DNA of 64,000 bases from Albula goreensis (taxonomy: Eukaryota > Chordata > Actinopteri > Albuliformes > Albulidae), in contig CM040746.1 in the NCBI GenBank assembly GCA_022829145.1, positions 4,611,499 to 4,675,498 on the forward strand, in the 5' to 3' direction. The notes beneath the pieces were generated by a model. The model did no database searches and was not told the origin of the DNA. It worked only from the letters and a program-made list of their open reading frames with translations. Shown piece after piece: positions 35,480-48,866 of the stretch (position 1 is its first letter; each line of letters begins with the position of its first letter). The position numbers and the translations under genes are program-made.

Positions 35480-35660
35480 TATGAAGATAACTACAATAAC
35501 AACTGCAATGATGACTGTAACAGCTGCAATGATGACTGTAACAACTGCAATGATGACTGTAACAACTGCAGTGATGACTGTAACAGCTGCAATGATGCCT
35601 GTAACAGCTGCAATGACAAATATGAGAACTATAACAACAGCTACAATACAGTAACAATAC
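35480..35660. repeat. 21-bp minisatellite, about 6-8 units
   Basis: Units of AACTGCAATGATGACTGTAAC step exactly 21 bp from 35501 to 35626, with decayed copies on both sides. The minus frame reads a 7-residue repeat (VTVIIAA-like) because 21 is a multiple of three. Confidence 0.9.
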
Positions 35661-36139
35661 ATTTTTGTCTTGCAGCAATAATGTTTACATAAATGTTACA
35701 ATCATCATGTCTATGTCCTCAAATTGATATCTGGAAATAATCATAGGCCTATTATTAACTCATTACCACTAGATCCAGAAAAATTAAAAAGTATGCCAAA
35801 GATTTAATACTCCTCTGTGTGGGAGAAACAACTCATGGGATGGGTCAAACTGAAACTGAGTGACAAAGTACATGTACTGTAAAAATAAACAATTAATAAA
35901 TAATATAGAATACAGTATAATAATTTCCACATCTACCAATATAAACCAATAAAGAAATAGTTTGTACATAAAGAAATCACATCTATTCTGCCTCAGCATC
36001 CTGTCTCTGGTCAGAGATTCTCATCAATAATCCCTAGCCAGGCAGTGGGGTAAAAACCCTTGTATGTCTTATCCACCCCTGGCAAGCCTCAACCATAATA
36101 TCTAAATAAGCCTCCACCATGGCTTGGAGGAGGTGAGCA
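35661..36139. other. AT-rich unique non-coding DNA
   Basis: Nothing recognised. Confidence 0.45.
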
Positions 36140-36420
36140 TGGATGGACCAGCACACTCTGTGCCTGCAAAACCAATACGCTCTCTGACTCTGTAGAACCA
36201 GCACACCCTGTGTCTCTGGACCAGTACGCTCTCTGACTCTGTAGAACCAGCACACCCTGTGTCTCTGGACCAGTACGCTCTCTGACTCTGTAGAACCAGC
36301 ACACCCTGTGTCTCTGGAACAGTAGCTCTCTGACTCTGCTCTCTTCCTCTGTTCTAGAACCAGGGGAACAGTTGACTGAATGTGTCTCTGGAACAGTACG
36401 CTCTCTGACTCTGTGGAACC
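36140..36420. repeat. 49-bp minisatellite, about 5-6 units
   Basis: GAACCAGCACACCCTGTGTC starts at 36195, 36244 and 36293, giving a 49-bp period; the rest of the unit is TCTGGACCAGTACGCTCTCT, GACTCTGTA. The outer units are diverged or contain inserts (36329-36380). Since 49 is not a multiple of three, the minus strand shows the same peptide in three rotating frames (36034-36498), which argues against coding. Confidence 0.9.
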
Positions 36421-37289
36421 GGGACTGTGAACCACGGCAGTGGAGAAGCGCCATATAAACTCAAAATCAAACACATGAGAGAAACTGGCAACTGGCATAA
36501 CGTATCTAAGGCCAGCAGGTGCTTCCCTTCATTCTCCCTGAGGCAGTTGTAGCACAGTAGTGGGTGCGTGTGTGTGAATAGGGTTGAGCTTTTTCAAAAT
36601 TTGGAGAAAAAGAGAGGAAGATGTTTAAAAAAATCATATCCAGGGGAGTGGTGCGATGCATCCATTTGACTCAAAAACTGCTGCGTCTGCCATACAGCAC
36701 CATGTGACCCACAGTGTTATCGGCACAGCACAACCCGCCTGATACAGTAAGAGCCTGCACCTCCACCCCCAACCTCAACCTCTGATTCAGCACAAGCCTA
36801 AACTGCAGACCCCTCTCCCCCTGTCAGTGCCTCTCCTCCGAGACACCACCCCACCACACCTCCCCAAAACACACATGCCCCCCCCATCCTGACAGGTCCT
36901 TTCCAAGGCTGTGAGTCCTGGAGGAGTCCTGATCTATAGGGGGGGATCTATTCTGTCATCTTGGCACTTGGGACTTTACCCCTCTCTAGGATTATCTTTG
37001 TGTTTTTGAACCATTCATATGCACTTTTCCTTGTAACAAATAAATGCCTTTAAAGTAATGTCGAATTCTGAACAAATGGAAGCACCTGGAGTTTGGCGTG
37101 GCGTGTGGTGGGGTGAGGTGTGTAGCCAGGAGCCTTGTGAAGCTTGTGCTGGGGGACCTGGGCGAAAGAGCTGCCTACCGCTGAATTATGGATGGGTCCA
37201 TTAGCAGGAAAGAGCCACCCTTCCCCCAAAACTCTCAACAACGCCTGGACCTCACAGCATCCACCTGCTCTTTCCTGCTTGCATTTGAT
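36421..37289. other. Unique non-coding DNA, C-rich at 36740-36900
   Basis: No gene recognised. C-tracts lie around 36815 and 36877-36885. Confidence 0.4.
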
Positions 37290-37575
37290 ATGCTCAATTT
37301 TATTGAGCTTATTCCTGTTTTTTTCTTGTCATTGCATTGTCTCATTTTGTTTCTTTTCTTTTGCTTTTTGTCTTGTTCTGTTTGATGTTGCTCCGTTTCA
37401 TGTAGTTTTGATCTATTTTGCTTCATTTTTGTATTTTTTGTGTTGTTCTGTATTGCTCTTTCCATTTTAAGATTTGTTTTGTTCTATTTTGTCTTGCTGT
37501 TTTTATCTGTTCTATATTCTGCTGTTTTGCTTAATTCTGTTGCTGTTTTGATCTGTTCCATTTGGTTTTGTTTGC
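37290..37575. repeat. Degenerate T-rich tandem repeat
   Basis: A long stretch of imperfect TTTTGTTCTG/TTTTGATCTGTT/TTGTCTTG units. It keeps hydrophobic plus frames open (37144-37470, 37440-37745), which are repeat by-products. Confidence 0.6.
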
Positions 37576-40500
37576 ATGGCACAGCGAGTGAGCAGAAACA
37601 CAGGAGTGACACTTTGTTCCTCTCAGCCGAAACAGAGCACAGTGTGACAGCTTCCTCCAGACGTTCTGCGAAAACCCGCGAGCCAATCAGGCGGAGAAGA
37701 GAGAAATGGAAGGGGGGAATTGGAGATGGGGGTAGTGGGGTGTAAACGATTTTGTGAAGAGGCACAAATTGCGCCATTTTTGGCTTGTGTTAGTCATCCA
37801 TTTTTTTATCCTTTTAAAATTTTTATTCAAGATGGTCATCCAAACAATAATACAGAAAACATCTTGTTTTTCCCATGAAAATAACATCCCATGAGATGTG
37901 ATTAAGGTGTGCTGGGACAGGCAGTGTGGGGTCGAGAGTGTAGTCAGTGGGAGGCACTATGGGATGGAGGGGCAGTCACAGGGGCATTGTAAATTATTCA
38001 AGATATTTTTTATTTTCCTGACAATTTTTTTTAGGGATTCAGATGTGAAGTACCGTGATAAAAAATGCAACAGAAAAAAAAAAAATATTCAGCACAAAAT
38101 GTTCCAAAACGCCAGTCATACAGTACAGTATCTACAGTATTTATCCTACAAAAAGAACAGAAGGTTCTGGCCAATTAAAATCTGGTGACACATTCCTTTT
38201 GCCTAAAACTCATTGTGTGATTAAAACGTTCAAATGACTCATAAGGCCTGGATACAGTTTGGTTGTTTTGCTTTGGAGGCTAATCCTTCACAGCAGTTTA
38301 GCAATCAAACACTTTTAAGGACAGCATGTAGGAGTAATAGCATAGTTTATTTCTAATCTACTGTGTTGGGTCACAGTGAAATGGATCTGGCACATATCCA
38401 CCTTTATAACTACATGTCTACTCCTTTCTCCCTATGCCTTTTCCCTTCATCTATCCCTCTCCCCCCCCCTCCATTCATCCCTCTATTTTCCCCCATGCTT
38501 TCCATCCTTTTCTTTGCTCCCTCTCTCCTCTTCCCCTACCCTTCATCAGATATCCTGTCCTCCCATGCTCTCTGAAGAGGCCTGCTGAAGTGACTGGTCA
38601 TCTCCAGTCCAAAGTCTTGCTTTGTCTGAGGTGGACACTCACTGAAAAGTTTTCATACAGGGACACACTGACCACTAATCTATCTATTAATAATGAACAT
38701 TAGGTCATATTTAGAATTCATAAAGCTTACTGAGTACATCTTTATCTAAGCTTGCCCACTTTATCCCTCTCCTCCTTCACTTTCTCATTCTCTCTATCCC
38801 TCCCTCTCTCTCCCATGCTCCTTACTGGCTGACTCTTGTCCTGACTCTGTCCGTCCCAGCTTCAGCTCTGGTGGCTGGTTTCCAGGGTGACATGAATAAA
38901 TGACAGGATATCCGGTTCCAGAGGATCCAGTGTGCAGCCATTACATAACCCGGTTTTTCTGGTCCGTTTGGATCATGTCATGGGTTTAGAGCTGACCTCG
39001 GTCTTTCTCTTTAATAGCAATGCTGAAAGCATTGCATTATCAGGGATCTGCACACAAGGGGTGCTAATGGAGGAGAGAAAGCCTCGTGAGTTTGTGCTCA
39101 CTGTGGCTGCACACAAACAAACAGGAACATTATGGCACATTCTGCTCCCCAAGGAGCAAATATTTTCATTATTATCTCAAATTATCTCATATCTGTGCTA
39201 ATGATTATCAACTACACTGTTCTGTACCCTTTCCCTGCAGGGACTATGATTAATCCTGTAATGGATGCGCTACACGGTTCCTCCCTATATGGAAGCAGGT
39301 ATAGACCTTTGGGGACAGTGTGGTACTTACTTATGAAGAGAGTGCGTTTCTCACAGTAGGTACAAACCCCCAGGTCTGTCACAGACACAGCCCCCAGCCA
39401 TAACCGTTCGCCAGGCCAAAGACAGAGGGCGGAGCACTCCGTCATGAGTAATTAGGAAAATGACAATCTGTGGATTTTTGCTGAGTGTTAGTAGGTCATT
39501 ACTCTGCAGCGGAGCAGCTGTGTGGGGTGATTAAAGCAGACTGTGCTGGCTCGGTTCCTCTGGTGCATGAGGTAGAGGAGCTCACTGTAGGGAGGGCCGT
39601 GGCACTCTCCAACCCAGTGAGAGGCTACCAGGCGGCCCAACCACTAACAACGTGTGGGCCGGAGGGCAACAGGGAAGTGTGGAGCTGGAGTGAAATCAGA
39701 GAGGAGTGGATTAACCTTGTATTAATGTTTTTACATTTAAAAAAGGGTGTTAAACAATCGCTAAGAAATAACAACATTGACATATCAGTGAAAACATGGG
39801 TCCATTTTCAGATTTTCTCCCAGAACAATGTCCCACAATCTCTAACATACATTCTTGCTAAATTACAGTCGTGACATAATCTGTTCATAAAGTTACTTAG
39901 TATAGGGTGCATTCATTTCCCCACCAGCTACAACACCCAGCTCATCACGCTGCTTATGTTTGTGAGTACTTCTGCAAGTATAATCAGGGCCTTCCATCGT
40001 TAGGCCTTCGCTGTTTCTAACTCAGCTCCAAAAGGCACAGCATGCTAACAATGTTGTTTGTGGATCTGATGTTCATGCAGGCAATGGCTTTGCCAATTTT
40101 GCATGCATTGGCCATTATACTGAAAATGAGAAATGGTACTGTGGTGTCGGGAGGGGTGGATGGAGGAGCAAGCTCCTCAGCTCCTCCCATTGTACTGCTG
40201 TCAGTCTCCTGGTTCCCTCTCTCAGCCTGGAGCGCTAACCGGAGCTGCAACAGCAGTGGCCTCACTAACAAGCAGGCTCACCTGCAAGCAATTTCTAATC
40301 AACTCAGCTGTGAGCACTTGCCTTCAATTAGGCCTTCTATTTAAGCACAGCCTAAGAGGCTAAAGGGAGAATTTTTAGGTTGCATGGCACATCAGTGGGG
40401 TAAAACTAACCTGTCTCCACACAAGTTCCCTATTAGTGGGTAAACAATCCAACGCTTTTTGAATTCTGCTTCAGAATGATAGGAAGAGCAATGATCGAAT

Positions 40501-40921
40501 GATTGATAAGCAATGCTGCTATGAATGCTTGGTCGCCACAAGCTGGTGGTAACATTTCTGGCACCTCCTGCTTGAAACCCAGAAAACCAGAAGGATTGTG
40601 AGTATTCTCGTATTCATACTGAAAATCAAGATCAAGCAGCCTTTTGCCCTTCTGCTCCACAGGAGGTTTCTGTCCTCCCTGAGCCAACCTTAGGACCCAC
40701 CTTGACCCTGTATTTGTATGTTTATTCTTTGTTTGGTGTTTTTTTTCCCTTGAAAGGGGTTGAATGAAAGACCATTGGCCAGGTTTTGTTGAATTTTTGT
40801 CTGTCTTCCTCCCACTCACCACCTGGCTCAGTGGCCACACCTGTCACTGCGCCACAGTGCATTTCCATTTCTGGTGTACTGTCGCTTTAACATGTCTGCC
40901 CATAAACACTCCGTACAGTGA
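37576..40921. other. Unique non-coding DNA
   Basis: Pyrimidine-rich, Pro/Ser-reading stretch at 38420-38560 and CT-rich stretch at 38765-38825. Open frames at 39485-39874 (129 codons, plus) and 40042-40344 (100 codons, plus) are without recognisable domain. Nothing else identified. Confidence 0.35.
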
Positions 40922-40962
40922 TGCGTTTAGGAGATGCTGTCATCCATTGTGACTCATGAGCT
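40922..40962 (-). mobile_element. SINE tail fragment, minus strand
   Basis: GCGTTTAGGAGATGCTGTCATCC resembles the reverse complement of the V-SINE-like tail (GCATTTAGCAGA-GCTCTTATCC). Only this ~40-bp piece is recognisable. Confidence 0.4.
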
Positions 40963-41761
40963 CGTATAACAAGGCAAGAAACAACAGCACTAGACCTACA
41001 AAATCCAATTAAGTCGCAGATGAATCTGCAAATCTGACTCAAGCGTAGAGACGAGCATAAGAGCAAGCGAAAGGCGCGAGAGCACGAACGCATGACAGAG
41101 CAGAACATTTTCTGAAACCTGCAATTACACTTAGATTTGGATCACAGCATAATTGCAAATTTTACCCTTTCAAAAGTTATTTCTACCTCAATTATTAACA
41201 AATCATCCATCCACAGTCCATAAATGATTTTGTTCTATCTGTTTCATTATGTGGAGGATGTCATAAGCTGAAAAACAAAACAAACCAAAATAAAAAAACC
41301 CTAAATTCTGGAGGGGGTTCGTTTTGACCCCAACATGAAAGGAGGGTTCAGTAGAAACAGCAACCAAGGAAGGAGAGCCAAAGATAGTGCTCAACATATT
41401 GATATCTCCCACCTTTCGCACCAGTCAACTAAGAAGAAATACTTTTAGAAGGATGAAGATTGTAACGTTTGAGACACTGGCCATTTCTCATGTTGTCTTA
41501 AGTATCCGCTTAGAGTTAGTGTTGTGTGTCTCTTTCCTTAGTATAAAAATCTTTGTGACAGACTAATGAAATTTTAAACACTCATGACCGGCGGCAAGGG
41601 AAAGCAGCTGGAATATAACCTCCCTGCTGCAGAAGTGAACTTGCGGCTGTTCCCTTTAGTTTTATTCGCATATTTGTTATTTTTTAATTTCTTGCTCTGT
41701 GTCTGCCTCAGCTAGAACAGGAAAAGGCCATAAATTGCAATTAAAAGCAGAGTGACCTGTC
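40963..41761. other. Unique non-coding DNA
   Basis: Minus-strand frame at 40433-40840 and neighbours have no known domain. Nothing recognised. Confidence 0.4.
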
Positions 41762-41799
41762 TGTGTGTATGTGTGTGTGTGTGTTTTGTCTATGTGTGT

Positions 41800-41831
<32 letters not shown>

Positions 41832-41832
41832 C
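41762..41832. repeat. Interrupted (TG)n microsatellite
   Basis: TG units with TCTATG and TCTC interruptions. Confidence 0.9.
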
Positions 41833-42479
41833 TTTGCTGTGTAAGGGATCATTAAAGATGGATTAGACAGTGCAATCCCATTTCCTTCCCATCATGGCTG
41901 ATAGAGCTGGCAGGAAACTCCTCAGATGAATGAGCTGCTGCAGTCGCCGGCTCCCTCGCCACGATTTATGGCTGTCCCCATTACCGTGACGACGAACCGG
42001 CCAGGCCCAGTCTGAGCCACATGCTGCAGGTCAGAACCGGGGGCTCCCTGTGACATGGGTGTATAAGGGGTCGGGCACCGGGCTCAGAGTTTGGGACTGG
42101 GCTTCCCCTATGAAGGTGTATCTGTGACAGCAGGTGAATACAAGTGCCAGTTAGTTGCATTAATTCATTAAGTTGAGATTATGTAGAATAGATACACTCA
42201 AATAAACTCCCATTGCTTTCAAGCTTAAGGGCAGCAGTTCTGCTGGTTTTCTTTTTTTATCTGATTATTAATTGATTAATGTAACTGATTGGTGCTTTGT
42301 CTCAGCTGGGCTCCCAGGCTCCCAGTCCCTGATTGGAGGGGAGGAATGGAGTCCATCAGCACTACTTGCCCAATTGGTCATATTTCATGAGCACTGCTAT
42401 AGACCTATAGAAGTGTTACCAAAAAGCCCTTTTAAAACAAATTGTTTTAGATATAGTTAATATCCAGATGTTAAAAACA
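41833..42479. other. Unique non-coding DNA, possible conserved block 41875-42010
   Basis: The block is CpG-containing, repeat-free and holds GATTTATGGCTGTCCCCATT. Conservation cannot be judged from one sequence. Confidence 0.3.
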
Positions 42480-42535
42480 GGTAATCTTGTGAAAGTTGTT
42501 TTATATAAGAGCATTGGCTGAATGCCAAAATATGA
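42480..42535 (+). mobile_element. SINE tail fragment, plus strand
   Basis: TATAAGAGCATTGGCTGAATGCC resembles GGATAAGAGCATCTGCTAAATGCC of the V-SINE-like tail. Short and diverged. Confidence 0.35.
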
Positions 42536-42634
42536 ATTCATTTCTCATAACTGAGCTGCTGGCCTGGATAACACATCATAATCACACACATAAACCCTGT
42601 GTGAGAGTACACTGACCTACCCAGCTGCTCTGCC

Positions 42635-42635
<1 letters not shown>

Positions 42636-42676
<41 letters not shown>

Positions 42677-42683
42677 CGCACGC

Positions 42684-42718
<35 letters not shown>

Positions 42719-42752
42719 CGCACGCACATGTGTGTGTGTGTGCATCTGTGTG
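42636..42752. repeat. Compound (GT)n with duplicated TTCGCACGCACATG module
   Basis: A (GT)n + TTCGCACGCACATG block occurs twice (module at 42675-42688 and 42717-42730, 42-bp period). Most of the tract is alternating purine-pyrimidine. Confidence 0.9.
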
Positions 42753-45179
42753 TGAGTGCATGCTGCTAATTAATATGGATACCTAACTGTGATATAGAGG
42801 TGTCCTTTAAATTTAACCTATATTGCTGTTCATTGTTCACAGTGATGTGTACAATGCAAGAGCTGCAATAGTCATGCTTGTAATCCCTAGTAACAGAATT
42901 TTTTTACTAATCAATCAGGAAACTCAAACTTAGGAACACAGAATTCTGGTCAATGTAGTTCAGATACAGCGAGCATGCAAACCGTATACTTTTCTATATA
43001 AAAGGCAAATAACCCCTCCCCCAATGCGTTTATGTTTTTACTGTTTGTCTGACTGCTGTTAGCCTATAGCAGAGCTGCTGTGAGTCGGTAGGCCGGGTGC
43101 ATCATTAGTCATGAGCCATGCTACAGCTATTGCCCTCCCGACTGGACCTCAGCTCAGCCTCACCTCATCTGCCCCTCAAACTCCGTCCCCGTACCCAAGG
43201 TAACAGAGCACATTATCTGCACAAATGCTGTAAGCCCACTTATCTACAATGACAGCGCGATGCTACTCCAATGGCTGTGACAGACTAGCTGTCAGACAGT
43301 AACCACTGTAGTGCTTGGACTGTGAAAACACACTGTATGTAATATGCTGAAACCATTTACCAGCAAACTTAATTCTCTTCCCAAGCTGTCCTTATCACAC
43401 AAAGCCTTATTTAGACATTCTTTGGGTTCTGGCTTTTGGCGTTTGTTTGTTTCCCCCCGACAGTTGCAGCTAAGCATAGCGGAACTTAATTGAAAGCGGA
43501 GGGCTGTTTACAAAAGAAGAGCCATGGTCATGATTCATTGGTTCTGTACTGTCATGGCTGTGGCTGGGGCTGGACAGGTTGCTGGCTGGCGCTGAAAAGC
43601 TTTTTGTTAAACAAGAAAGTGGTGTTTCACTGCAGGGGAGCATGCTACGGTCACCGTGTCTGCCATGTAAAATCCTGGGACGCCTGGGCGGTCGAGGGGG
43701 CTGCAGGTGATTGGTCAGGTTGTGTTGCTGTTTACAATGTTGGGAGTATTGGTTTCATTATTGACTATGATGTCACAGAGTGCTCAGGATTCATTCAGTG
43801 GAGCTAGTTATGGTGTTAGAGTATTCACCCCTGAGTGTGCTTACTTCCTCATCCTCACATCCTATCATTGACTATGATACAATCTTTATTAGAGGACCAG
43901 AGCCATGGGTCATTTCACTTTGCTTTTGGCTGTAAATTTTAGTACATATAAAGAACATGAGAAATGAAATGAGACTGAGAGCACACAGGTGGTTTAGTTT
44001 ATTCCACATCATTCTGTTAAATGTATGGATGACATTGATGTCGGAATAAACAGGACATCTGTGTTTGTGTGTTAGACACCGTATGGAGGATTGCCTTATG
44101 TCCCAACCCCCCCCCTTAATGCACCCTGTCATCAGCATGACAGACATACGCCTGTGTCCGTTTACTATGTTGTAACATGCTTGCATCCCTACAGCTAGCT
44201 GTGCAATCAATTTTTCCTGCTTTCTGTTGCGAACATTGGGTCAATCCCCTCATCAATATGGTGATTATTTGTGTTTTCAATTGACCTGACAGACCCTGAG
44301 GTTAAGGTTCAGACCCAAGGGAATGCTGGGATATGTTGCCAATCAGAATGGTGAATGATGAAAACTTCACCCACTGACCTTCAATGACCAATCATTAGGA
44401 GGGAGGTAGGGAGCAGGAGAGGGGGATGTTTTGTTTGGAGTAAAAAAATACCTTTACTTCTTAATGCAAGTAAAGAAATAAAAATATGAGATATATAAAA
44501 ATGTTTACATATTACAGGGTTAATAAAAATGAGAAAAAGGGAGAAAGGGAAAATAGAAGATGAGAGTGTTGTATTGATTTTTTTCCCTTTTATCATTGCT
44601 GATAATTCAGTCCTTGTGTTCCCAAGGCAAGGTTTTATCTTTCCCATCACTCAGATGTTGTGTGAACTAGATCATCGCTGCTGTCCTTGTGAGAATGCCT
44701 GAGTGCCTTCACACAAGTGCGTACACCACCTTCTCAGGCCATGCAGCGTTATTATAATAATAATGATATAGAAAAAGCTTCAATGAACCAAAGCTATTCT
44801 AAAGACCTCCGAGGCATACAGAAGAGCCTGGACTTATAGCTCTCATAAAATATTGTTTCATGGTGCAGTGTCATTTTTCCAATTTTCTTTTTTTCTGGAG
44901 TGCCATCACTACACATACATTCTTCACCCAATCAAGCAGCCTGTCTCTCCCAAGCCACCCCAACCATGACTCCTGAACCTTTGCTTGTTTTAAACCTTAC
45001 CTCTGCCTAATTACCTAACAGGCAGCCACATAAGCATAGGTGATTCACTAAATTCACCACTTCAAGCACTTTCACCTGTGTTCCCCAACTATCAGTCAGA
45101 GCGAAACCCAACCAAACTGCGGTAGCTACCAGGCTTACCTCCTCACATTTTATTTTCTCAACATTAAGCCAAGCAAAGC
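42753..45179. other. Unique non-coding DNA
   Basis: No supported gene; the 105-codon plus frame at 43490-43807 and the 112-codon minus frame at 43872-44210 carry no recognisable domain. Confidence 0.4.
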
Positions 45180-45290
45180 TTGACATTGACTGGACCAGTT
45201 CAGGTTAAGTATCCTAACTGGCCCAAGTATGGATCAACCCTGCAACCTCTGAGCTATGAATCCAGTCCCCAAACATTCCAGTGAAATCCC
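45180..45290 (-). mobile_element. V-SINE-like SINE head, minus strand, diverged
   Basis: The plus strand reads GGATCAACCCTGCAACCTCT (45231-45250), close to the complement of the head in the copy at 13.9 kb (GGAATTGAACCTGCAACCTC), and CCAGTTCAGGTTAAGTATCC matches the segment beside it. The tail is not recognisable. Confidence 0.55.
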
Positions 45291-48200
45291 AAAGCCCAAT
45301 TAGCAGTCTTTGTGTTATCAGGTAACAGGGCTTGTAGAGTCATGTACCATTTTCTCTGAATGGATTTGTAACAGCAGATCAGTTCTGCTTTTATTGTTCA
45401 GATTCCATATCCCAAAGGCACTGCTGTGAAGGTACAGTCCATGGAAATCTAGTGCCACATCTTTCTATGAGCAAGGTCTATGTACTGAATGCTTTGGCCA
45501 AACAAGAGTGTCTCTCATTTTTGGATTGGAAGGTCCAATTTTTTGACTTATGAATGTCTCACTTTACTTCAAATACAAGTACTAATACAATTTGTAAATA
45601 AAGAATACAAGTAATTACAATGGCTTGCGTCATTTTAAAGATGCCATTCAATTAAGATGACTTGAAGATTTGTCTTTGGAATACTGCTTCATTATTGATC
45701 AAAGTAAATTCAAAGCAAAGCAAATTCCTTCTTAATGAATATGTAGCGCCGTACAGATTAGTTTGGACGTGTTATGTGCTTTTCACGCCATGAGCCCAGT
45801 TAACGGTCTTTCTTAGCAATATCCATGTAAGTGCTTCAATGCATAAGGAATCTCATCCATCTCCTGAAATGGAGGAGAAGGATAAATTGGACAGACAATG
45901 GGATTATTCCTATTAGGCTAATTCATTTTACCGACGCGGCACAAATGTGAATGGATGAGGTTATTAACGAGCCCGACCGCGGGGCTCCAAAAACAGCGTT
46001 CCCCTGACAGTGATGGAGAGGATAGATCATCCCCAAATTTTTCCTGGCCCCACAATGCTCCTCTCACACCGAAGGCCCCTGGGTGGGTGGTGTAAGTTAG
46101 TTTGTCAGGCGCTACTGTACACACCCTGTTATGCTCCCCTGGTCCTCCTGGGTCTCCATTTTATCCCGCCGTCCATCTTATCTCTTGCCATTCGTCTTTA
46201 TCAAGACAGAAATAATGGTTTGTCTGTGATACCAAAATAACAAAAACAACCAGACCTGAAGACTATTGCAAGTTTTTTGGTTTCAAGGAGTTTTACCACT
46301 TCTTGATTTTATGAGATAAATACAGTTTTGGATAATTTATGTTCCTAAACTGTACCCCCTGTCCAGGAGTGTATTTGAAGAGTCCATTTTGGTCAATTAC
46401 AGTCTACAACACTTTTTTATGCATGAAGCCATACTCAGCAATGCAAATGTAAGCAAACCAATATTCAAGACCCTACATCATGGCACATGTTTGATCATTT
46501 TTTTAAGCCAAAATTCTCATACTTTAATTGTGATGTTGATTTTCTGACTTGAATCTCTATATGACAACATTTTCAAACGCAGGATGTGAAGTGTAGCTGA
46601 AAACGTTGGGTCAAGTCAGCTAAGCCTGTATTAATAGTTAATGTCATGACTTGTGTTATTGTGTTATTATTTTGAGTCACACATCTTGACTGACACGTCT
46701 TGGATTTCAACATCATCTTTATCTGCTCACACTGCTTTATATTTTCTGCAGCAGAAAGGACTGCCCTTACCATTAGTACAGTGCCTTATGTTTTCATTAG
46801 TGATCATTAACTGGTTGATTTTCAAAAGTCTCATGGCAGTTCTGCAATTCTATCACTACATCACTCTGCAATTCAGTTTCTACATTGTAACTCTAAAGGG
46901 AAAGAAAAGCAGAAGAACTACCAGCTGTTTCCCTTAATCAAATAAATACAGTGTCAGAATAAAAGTACATTTTCAACAGGGAATTATAACAATAAAATAT
47001 GAATTGTTTGCTAGTGTCCACACCAGAGAACAATTTATCGTTGTGTACACCAGTCAATTACCGTGATGTTCTTCTCACAGCTACAGGTCAGATCGGATTG
47101 ACATTTTTATCACTAGAGAGGAGTTCCAAAAACTCAGGTCAGATTGATTTGAGCGATTTCATTACAGCTGGCAACCACATGGATGTGAACCTGGTCTCCG
47201 TGGAATGGCTGAGGCTAAACAGGTGTGAGCAGACCCTCTTGGGAAATTTCAGATGCAGCTGGAAGTGGTGCTGGAAGGACAACAGAGCAATAGAGCATGG
47301 ACTTCTCTGGGTATCAAACAAAATCTGACCTTGCCCTCCAATCACTGCCCAGTTTACAATGTACTCAGAAATTTTCCTCCAATCAGCTGATGTGTAGTTG
47401 TGTGGTGAACCTTCTGGCACAAAATGGCAGCTGGCCATCACTGAGGTGGGCTCCACACATAGCACTGAAATGTAGCAATAAATACCAATATGCAAAGTGT
47501 ATAGTAATAATTTAATATGTTGTTTGTTAATTAAATTGGACCAAATTGTGGTCATTTTCTATTTTCCATTATTCATTTTCCTCAGTGGAAAACAAAGCTG
47601 GCTGTTCTTGGCTATTTTTCTTAAAAAAACAAGATTGTTGCGGTTGAATGTCAGAAAGCGAGGCTTTATCCCATCCCACTGTGGCAGAATGGAGGAGGCT
47701 AATGGACAAACCCTGCCTAGCTGAGACTGCTTACCTTCATGTCAGGGTGCACTTACACCCAGCCAGAGAGCCCTGCCACCCGAAATAGACTGTAGCTGTT
47801 ACTTCACTTCCATCTGCATTTGTGGTACCTGACGTGACCCCGAAAAGCACTGCACTTAGAGGAGTGTGAGGGTTTGGGGGTGTACCTCTATACTGCATCT
47901 GCGGAAACTGAGTCTGCATATGTAAGAACGGAGCAGGAGTGCGTATCTCTAGTAAAGATGATTTCATGCTGCAGCCTTAGAAGCCCAGCAAAAAGGTGAA
48001 GTTAACATCTGAAGTGGCTTAATGGCCATGACCCTCCTTGTTTATCACTGAAACCTGGGCTCTTTCCCCTGCCTCCTCAGATATAGACCCCCCCACCCCC
48101 AGGATGAATTAATGATGAGAGACATTTTGCTGTCTCGTCCGTCTTCCTCTGCCCAGACCAGCTCCCCACCCTGTTCTGCACCTCGTGGCTGGGGACTTCA

Positions 48201-48866
48201 CCCACACCACAAACATGTAGTCTTAGGCTTTCCCCCTCCTCACTCCACCGTTGACTGTATTATTTAACAAAAGAGCCAGGATGCAGTCACTATGGAGCAG
48301 TTGAAGTGAGTGCAAGTGTGTGTGTATGTCTATGTGTGTGTGAGCATGTGTTTTATCACCCAGCTTTGCTGTTGTTTTGTCATGGCTTGAATCCAAACCA
48401 CTTAAAAATTTCTCTTACTTCACCCAAGCCCCTCGCTTAAGAGGCCAGAGCACTTTTGATTGTGTTTCCCTGCATTTCCGAAATGTTGGTTGAGTCTATT
48501 GAAAAACTCCTTCTTGAACCCCCTTGAAGTGTATTTGAGTCTCATTAGCTCTCCACCCTTCTGCTGGAGTGGAAGGGCAATGGCACTGCAGCAGTGGCAG
48601 CTAATCTAGCCTTCTTAGTGTAAGAGTGTTACTGAATGAGACAGAATGAAAAATGCAGTGGAAGGCAGCTTTAAATATTTAAACCCATAAAAAATTAATT
48701 GAAGCTTTTTTTCCACCCCGCCCCCCACCCACCATCTTCCATCCCCTTGCTCTAGCATTATTCTGTTATATCATTTTTATTATTATTTGTTTTGGACACA
48801 TTCAACCATAACTTTTTGTATTTATTTCTCAAAAATGAAATGTTCCTGTGTAACAGCACTCATATA
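45291..48866. other. Unique non-coding DNA, possible conserved block 45690-46010
   Basis: 45690-46010 is the most conserved-looking unique stretch: balanced composition, no repeats, several homeodomain-like cores (CATTATTGATC, CTTAATGAATATG, GGCTAATTCATTT). No exon seen. A 138-codon minus frame at 47139-47555 and a 109-codon plus frame at 46999-47328 overlap each other and lack domains. TG-rich patch at 48310-48350. Confidence 0.35.

Noticed and set aside
47139..47555. 138-codon minus-strand frame as a gene
   Set aside because: Overlaps an equally open plus frame, shows no domain, starts without a convincing context.
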